DNA of 64,000 nt from Artemisia argyi (lineage: Eukaryota; Streptophyta; Magnoliopsida; Asterales; Asteraceae), in NCBI GenBank assembly GCA_030686995.1, contig CM060680.1:201301322-201365321 (forward strand). Direction: 5' to 3'. Position 1 is the first letter of the stretch, and every line of letters starts with the position of its first letter. Positions 58,420 through 64,000 of the stretch are shown here, piece after piece. The position numbers were made by a program, and so were the translations under genes. The notes beneath the pieces are model-generated. The model worked only from the letters and a program-made list of their open reading frames with translations. It had not been told where the DNA came from and did not search any database.

Positions 58420-58899
58420 CTGACCAAGACATCATTTTTACAAGACTCAATCCAATTCAATTCAGTATTAATCAATTTAACAAAAAAAATCAATTATCAA
58501 AGAAAGAAATTTAATAATAATAAGAATGACGATTTATGGTGTTTGTTTATTTTCCCCTAATTCAATTTTTTCTTTAAACCAGGGTTTAGTAATAACAATA
58601 AATATAATAAAATTACCTCATGTTTGATTGAGAAGAAGATTAATACAAGTGTAACAGATGGGATTTGTGGTTGGCGGCAGAGAAGAGAGAAAGAGGATGA
58701 TATGAGTGTGGGTTATGTTTTTTTGAACAAAAGTGTGGGTTATCTGACCTACATGACTATTAGATACCTAACAATGAAAATGTAAATTTGATTTTGGGGA
58801 AAAAGTGGGCGGGAGTAGTGAAAATATGTGAGGGAGATATCAAAATTTGAGAAATATTGTAAAGTGGGTTTATAAAACATTTGAACTATAAAAGAAAAA
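58420..58899. other. Non-coding, upstream of eIF5 fragment
   Basis: AT-rich intron-like sequence, then purine-rich sequence (agagaagagagaaagagg near 58681). No ORF or element end is recognised. Confidence 0.35.
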
Positions 58900-59424
58900 G
58901 TGTGACCATATATAACATTTGGTCACACTGTTAAAGTGTGTGACATATATTTGTCACTTTTAAATGCATATCGTGACTAATGCTTCAAACTTACTTTTCA
59001 CTTTTCACACATTTCAAACAGTCACATTTAAATAATGTGTGACAAACTTGAGTATATGATTTAGCCACAAACACAATTACTTCATGTGACTATATATAGA
59101 TTTTGGTCACACTGTTCAATTGTGTGACATATATTTGTCACATATGTATATATAGTGTGACTAATGTTTCATACTTATTTGTATCCATCACACGTCTCAA
59201 ATTATAAGTAACTAAATAATCAAAACAAGTTTTACCAGAAACCTCTAGTTACGAAAATATTCAAATGTGTGGCTGTAGCCTCAGAGGTAATTCCAAAATG
59301 GTCACACAAATCATATCAAGCGTGGCTGTTTATTTTATTCTGGTACATTTAGTCACATAAAAAAGTTACTGTGTGGCCGTTCGAAAAACAACATGTGTGA
59401 CGAAATCCCATTTTTGTACTAGTG
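58900..59424. mobile_element. CACTA transposon terminus with subterminal repeats
   Basis: The right boundary reads ccatttttgtactagtg, the reverse complement of CACTAGTACAAAAATGG, a typical CACTA terminal inverted repeat. Inside are two approximate 185-bp units each beginning ttggtcacactgtt and containing tgtgtgacatatatttgtcac (58918 and 59103), with more gtgtgac/gtcacac words, as expected of subterminal transposase-binding repeats. No left terminus was found, so the element is truncated or its left end lies among the gene fragments. Confidence 0.75.
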
Positions 59425-60480
59425 TGCCTTTATGTGCTACTTGACTTATTCTCATGAGACCATATTTAACTTGTTTGCATGGCGTGAGTTTACTTGAGTC
59501 GAGACTTTGTCTCTAACACACACACCCACCCGACGATGCCCAAACGATAACTAAAGATTTTCAAGCGGATGTTTTGGAAAGTAAAACGGAAACTATTTGG
59601 GAAATTATAGGAATATATTAAACTCTTTGAAGAACGATATTAAGTCAAATTCTATATGATTAGGTGTGCCAAGTCCGTAGGTTGTCGAGACGTTTAGCCG
59701 GTTTCATATTCTCTTACACTTGCTACTTTTGCTTTGTTTGACTTGAGGTGAGTTTCATAGCCCCACTTTTACTCGTACTTTATTGCTTTCTAAACGTGGG
59801 GGAGAAAACATGCAAACTACTTTCTCGGACCTACTTCAACTTTTTGTTTTGCTATATTGTGTTGGCTAATTAAAGTTAGATATGCGGTAGATTTTGCCTT
59901 AGACTAGGGTAGCAATCCCTTGCTATAACTCACTGCCAAGCTAAGAATAGATATCTACTTCCGGCCTAGACAAGGGTAGTAATGGATGGTTCCTTACTAT
60001 AACGTATGCCTGGCTAGTGACCTCGGCCCACTCACAATGACCACTTAATAGCAAATGATATGGAATTGATTTGGTTATGGAATGATGTTGGAATGAGAAA
60101 ACTGTATCCGCCTCTAGTCACACATAGTCTACAACTGCTTTGCAACTTAAACCTATGAACTCACCAGCGTAAGCTGACTTTTTAGCATGTTTTCTCAGGT
60201 AACTAGATGCTTGCTTTCATAACTTGAACTTCGGAGGCGTGGCTTTGGCATGGTTGAGGAATCAACAAGAACTCTGATTTTTTCATTTATGGACCTATCT
60301 TTATCTATTATGGGCTTTCCTTTTAAATATTTTGGATGAATGTAAATTTTAACTAAATGTTGACTTTTAATTATATTCATACCTATGTTATCTTGCTATC
60401 TATACTTGTGATGTTACCAATCCCCGTAGCACCCCGAAAGCTTGTAAGTCTTCCGCTGTACCAAATTTTGGGGTGTTACA
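59425..60480. repeat. Ty3/gypsy-type LTR fragment, copy 2
   Basis: From 59741 on it follows the same blocks as 2281-3477: gaggtgagtttcatagcccc, gaactcacca and tttagcatg-ttctcaggtaact, then the end gtcttccgctgtacc, ttttggggtgttaca. The right end at 60480 abuts an ankyrin/PGG exon on the minus strand exactly at a TGTAACACCCC terminus, so it inserted in that exon. Confidence 0.65.
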
Positions 60481-60638
60481 ACTGTGATGATAAGTGTGGC
60501 AACGAGCATACCATCTTTCGTCCATTTTAAACATTGAGAAAGTAGATCTTTGTTATTCTGATAGAATACGCCATAGGGTGTGTGACCAGCATTGTTCTTC
60601 CTTGCTCTCAAAGTAGATGGAATCATCTTCTCTACTTC
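60481..60638 (-). pseudogene. Ankyrin/PGG-domain exon fragment, cut by LTR
   Basis: After a 3' splice site (ttgttgtag) the minus strand encodes EVEKMIPSTLRARKNNAGHT, then PYGVFYQNNKDLLSQCLKW and TKDGMLVATLIIT, where the LTR begins. This matches the segment before and into the first membrane helix of the PGG domain in plant ankyrin proteins, in the style of NPR4/ACD6-like members rather than ITN1. The remaining PGG helices are missing. Confidence 0.7.
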
Positions 60639-60842
60639 CTACAACAAACCCGAGAAATTTTATTGATTATGGTCAAGTTTTTGACTGATCAATCATCTGC
60701 TAAATTGAACGCTGTTTATAGCAAAAATAACGGACTGAAAAGTATGGGCACCAAGTACATACCTTGAACCAAGATAATTCTCGTTGCATTAGTAGAGATG
60801 CTCCCGACGTATAAGATCTCGTAATCCTTGAAGTCGTCCCAA
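60639..60842. other. Intron-like spacer
   Basis: Between the PGG exon and the ITN1-like terminal exon on the minus strand. Ends with a 3' splice-like tttgttgtag; a direct repeat gacgacttca occurs at the end of the ITN1 exon. Confidence 0.4.
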
Positions 60843-62895
60843 CTAAATGAAGTCGTCCCTTGGTTGGTTCAGTTCCTTTGCTCGGACTGCACCACGGCGA
60901 ATCAGGCAGGCTTTGGTCAGTGCATTAACATTTGTGTCTGGAAGACTAAGTAGCTCGTTTACAATCTGCAATAGTATGTAAATTGATGGTAAGAGTAAGA
61001 TTCGCATTTACAAATTACAACCCTTGACTAAATGCGCGGACTGGGTAACGGGTTTCAATTGAAAGGGATCGTTTTTATTAAGCCCCCTTAACATTTGTGT
61101 TTTTTTTCTGTAAATTTGAAGTGCTAATGATATTTACAAAACAATTCTAACAATAATCATATATATTTTATTAAGAATTAATTTAGCAGGTTGTCTGTAT
61201 GCATAAAAAATAGACTATAGGCCTTCCAACCCGTATGACCCATTCCCTTGACTCATTTGACCCGTTTCAGATTCATAAGAAATGGGTCAAAAATGCCACT
61301 TCTACTATATATTCATGTTGAAAGCAAGCATAAAAGCTAAGCCTAACTCATCACTAACACGGTTAATCTTGTAGTCACCTCCACTTTCATTATAGAGCAA
61401 GATTGATGAAATGTCAGTGATAACAATATAACAAAGTACCAAATATGCATATAGGAACATGGAGTGATGGAAATATACCTCTGCTCTCTTTTTTCTAGTA
61501 GCAACATGTAATGCACTAAAACCGGACTTGTCAGGCAACATCACAATGGCAGCATCAGCCTGCAGCAGCAATCTAACAACCTCACTGCTAACTCCTTTTA
61601 CAGCCATATGCAACGCAGTTTGGCCCTTTTTGTCGGTCCTTCGTGCCAATTGTGGGTCCTTGTCAAGCAAAGTCTTTACTATCTCAACATGGCCTGCTCC
61701 TGCTGCTAGGTGCAATGCGGTTTTACCATTGGATCTGGGAATATCTAACAAGCTTGGATCCTTTGACAGTAGCTCCTGAACAACAGCAGTGTGTCCTCTT
61801 GAAGCTGCAGTAACGAGAGGAGTTGCGTTTCCTTTTGATCTGGTTTGGCATAGTGATACGTCATGATTAAGTAGCAGCTGAACCACAGCTACAAAAAGAT
61901 TCAACAAAAAGATGTTGGCATAATTTCAATAATATGTGATAAATATGCACTACAATAAATGAGATGTGTAAACACAGTTTTCTACACAGTTTAAGAAAAA
62001 AGTGCAAAATATTGTCTAAATATGAACAATTTATAAATGAGTCAGAATGTTTGTGCTTTACTATTGAACAAAATCATGTCAGCAAGCTCACACAAACATA
62101 AAACTCGTCTATTGTTAATTTGTCACCTAATCTCTGAATGGATGAAGAAGCGTGGAAAAATTGGATGTAACAAATCAATAATGCACTTTTATGATAAATT
62201 GATGTTTTTTCATACAAGTGCGAACATTTTTTCTTCTACAATTATAAGCTTGAACATTCTTATGACTTTATTTATGTTTCTCCCTGCTTAAAAGATTAGG
62301 CTTTTTCTAAGTGTGAACAACTTAACATAAAAGTTCAGATTTGTCATAGCATAGAAAAAGTACGCGAAAAAGCGCATATTTGTTGTAGTGCTGACTTTAA
62401 AGTTACAAAGATATCAATTTAATATGAGAGGGCACCCCTTTAAACTAGTTAATTACTGAATTAAACTAACAGAAGAAAAACATTTCTAGGAAAAATTTAA
62501 AGACGTTTACCAAGGTGTCCTTGACTAGCAGCTATATGCAAAGGATCAAATTCCAAGCGACTTCTTCTCGTAAGTGTTTCCTTATCTGAGTACTTCAAAA
62601 GCTCTTTCGCAACCTCAAGATGTCCCTTCTCCGCGGCTGAATACAGTGCTGTTACTCCTAACTCATTCACTTCATTCACCACTGACGCACGTATTTCAGC
62701 AACTTCAACATCAAAATCAGCTCCACTTAAAGTTCCCATCATTTGTGAGTTAATATCATCAAGAATTTTCTTCACAGCCGCCAGATCACCCCTTTGGGCT
62801 GCTAAATGAAGCTCAGTATCGTTATGCCTGCCTGTCACTTGCTTCACATACTTCTTCTTTCTAGGCTGATCAATCTGTTGGAGTTTTAATACCAT
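60843..62895 (-). CDS. ITN1-like ankyrin repeat protein, truncated before PGG domain (3 exons)
   Basis: Minus-strand exons 62895-62511, 61888-61479 and 60965-60843 are joined by consensus GT/AG introns with compatible phases and give an uninterrupted 305-codon frame. The first exon encodes VTGRHNDTELHLAAQRGDLA and ALYSAAEKGHLEVAKELL; the second holds four more ankyrin repeats (NGKTALHLAAGAGHVEIV, KGQTALHMAVKGVSSEVV); the third reads IVNELLSLPDTNVNALTK, then CLIRRGAVRAKELNQPRDDF and TAG at 60843-60845. These phrases match ITN1, a plasma-membrane protein of salt-stress signalling in Arabidopsis, usually over 500 residues with a four-helix PGG domain. Here the PGG domain is lost and about 20 residues are missing after NALTK. 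The ATG is the only in-frame start, but an AG at the end of ctccaacag could mark a further 5' intron. It may be a pseudogene or encode a soluble protein. Confidence 0.82.
60966..61478 (-). other. Second intron of the ITN1-like gene
   Basis: Starts gtatatttcc and ends ctattgcag on the minus strand. AT-rich; contains no ORF or element I recognise. Confidence 0.65.
61889..62510 (-). other. First intron of the ITN1-like gene
   Basis: Starts gtaaacgtct and ends tttttgtag on the minus strand. AT-rich, contains short incidental frames only. Confidence 0.65.
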
Positions 62896-63914
62896 AACAA
62901 TTATATAAATAAAACAACTAGCATCAAGTACACATGCAGAAGCTAAGGATCAATAACACATAAATAATTAACCGAATATAAACAAGTAAATGTACCATTT
63001 GATTCAACCAAGAACAAGAATCAAACTTCAATAAACCTTCAATTAGATGAACCCTAATTAGGGTTTATGACTAGATCAATGAATAACCCCTTACCGTTTT
63101 GTTATTCGATCCAAGATATTTACTATAGTGAGTAAATACCACGTTTTTTTACACACGAATTAATAACAAATTAATGTTTATGCTAGTAAATTACAAAACG
63201 AATTTTTTTGACAAGCAAAAAAATCCGATCGACCCTATAAAGGGATTTGTACGATCGGCTAGGAGCAAAAGAAAAAGAGGAAAAGCAATTAGGGTTTTAT
63301 GTGTGCACAAAAGTACTAGGTTTGCTTATATACTAATTGTAACTTGGTGACCAAGTTTGAGTGGGTTAGGGATTCCCCTAAGCCTCCCACGACCGGCGGA
63401 GGCTCTTCCGGATCCTTCTTAATTGGCTATTATTTACAATCTAGTCATTTTCTATTACATTTAACGATAGTTAGTCAATTTTCATTAACTACTAACGACC
63501 ATTAGCCTTTATTTGTGTTTAAGTAATTAAATACATCATTTTATATATATTAATTATTGTCCATTAATTCTCATTCGTAACGTGTGCAATCTCGTGGTCT
63601 CGAGTTCGATTATAGACATGCACTAATTAATATTTGTCCACAAACTTTAACACAATCTACTTCCCAGAAGCCGTAAGTATAAGTGCTGGAGTAGATGTAG
63701 AAGATGGCGATGTTGATTGTGATGGTGAAGGGTCAATGGTCAGCAGATGGTTTGTAACCAAAAAATGCAATTTCTTTTCTCTATTGCAAGTACAACTGCA
63801 TCTCTAATCCTATCCTCTGTGTCCTAAATTTGAATGTGCAAAATAAATTTTCTTCTAATTATGATTAAGAATTAACAAGAAAGACCTTTTTGTTCACAGA
63901 AACAAACAGCTTAC
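62896..63914. other. Intergenic or 5' leader region
   Basis: No ORF is supported. A palindrome aaccctaattagggtt lies at about 63050-63065. T-rich and A-rich stretches could belong to the 5' leader of the ITN1-like gene; the stretch near 63700-63900 is intronic or 3' sequence of the kinase-like exon. Confidence 0.4.
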
Positions 63915-64000
63915 TTGAAATTGAAGTGCTGCTTCAAGACGTCTTACAATCTCTGTAATTAATGGACGTTCATCACGTTCTAGCTTCAAGCATTGATATG
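63915..64000 (-). CDS. Protein kinase C-terminal exon (partial)
   Basis: The minus strand from the window edge reads YQCLKLERDERPLITEIVRR then LEAALQFQ, ending at a GT donor (gtaagc). This is the end of the kinase catalytic domain in receptor-like kinases, with the conserved arginine of subdomain XI in ERP. The rest lies beyond the window; whether it is a working gene cannot be told. Confidence 0.7.

Noticed and set aside
58263..58493. Minus-strand 76-codon frame over the eIF5 segment
   Set aside because: Out of frame with the recognisable eIF5 peptides and runs into the intron; a shadow.
63340..63420. GC-richer block aagcctcccacgaccggcgg as a possible gene end
   Set aside because: Too short, with no frame or splice context that fits the neighbouring ankyrin or kinase sequences.

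Overview
The window is plant nuclear DNA, most likely from an Asteraceae (daisy-family) genome. The basis is AT-rich intergenic sequence packed with nested LTR retrotransposons whose accessory ORFs resemble ones I associate with Asteraceae genome annotations, plus plant-type split gene remnants (alpha-tubulin, eIF5, ITN1-like ankyrin protein). That taxon is an inference; no rRNA, organelle marker or intact single-copy gene fixes the species. There is no CRISPR or prokaryotic content.

Layout. 1-3477: non-coding, ending in a Ty3-type LTR fragment that recurs at 59.7-60.5 kb; a tRNA-derived box A/box B sequence lies at 1.42 kb. 3478-6445: a diverged long LTR related to the one at 19.3 kb. 6446-18931: a degenerate Ty1/copia Sirevirus-like element on the minus strand, with 5' LTR and initiator-Met PBS at its right end, gag and pol, then a very long env-position ORF, and an antisense ORF facing that ORF across a 446-bp gap. 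Its left LTR is missing. 18932-36029: a second Sirevirus-like copia element on the plus strand, cut inside reverse transcriptase by a 12.4-kb LTR element (19325-31707, 5-bp target duplication). That insert has about 4-kb LTRs, a tRNA-Asp-type PBS, one 615-aa cysteine-cluster/acidic ORF and no pol. Downstream of the copia pol lie an extra ORF with its own LTR-like promoter, four polypurine tracts and the right LTR.

36030-39223: a 5'-LTR-plus-interior copy (minus strand) of a short-LTR non-autonomous family. 39.37-39.49 kb: two outward-facing Met PBS-like sites around a 95-bp TG..CA segment. 39642-41015: a minus-strand LTR. 41.0-46.4 kb: interior of non-autonomous elements with a 181-aa ORF, GC-rich palindromic words and a minisatellite. 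46386 to about 47.6 kb: a plus-strand LTR. 48.1-56.17 kb: a broken Ty3/gypsy gag-pol, cut by a second copy of the short-LTR family (50729-55325), which itself carries a PIF/Harbinger-like element (51233-52373, TAA duplication).

56.26-58.42 kb: minus-strand fragments of alpha-tubulin (two exons, one stop) and eIF5, followed at 58.9-59.42 kb by a CACTA transposon terminus. 59.43-60.48 kb: Ty3 LTR fragment abutting an ankyrin/PGG exon. 60.84-62.9 kb: a three-exon ITN1-like ankyrin gene that remains open for 305 codons but stops before the PGG membrane domain. The last 86 bases hold a kinase C-terminal exon.

Almost every coding region has premature stops or frameshifts, so the window is mainly a record of nested insertions. 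Relative order is readable: the gypsy and both copia elements are old, while the 12.4-kb insert is recent because its LTRs are nearly identical. The most interesting points are the antisense/divergent gene arrangement and very long ORF3 of the copia element, an LTR-like internal promoter in the second copia element, a syntax shared by pol-less elements (ORF, hairpin, ATTGAGGACAAT hairpin, G-rich tract), GC-rich palindromic words just upstream of TATA boxes in unrelated LTRs, and adjacent fragments of two housekeeping genes beside a CACTA end.
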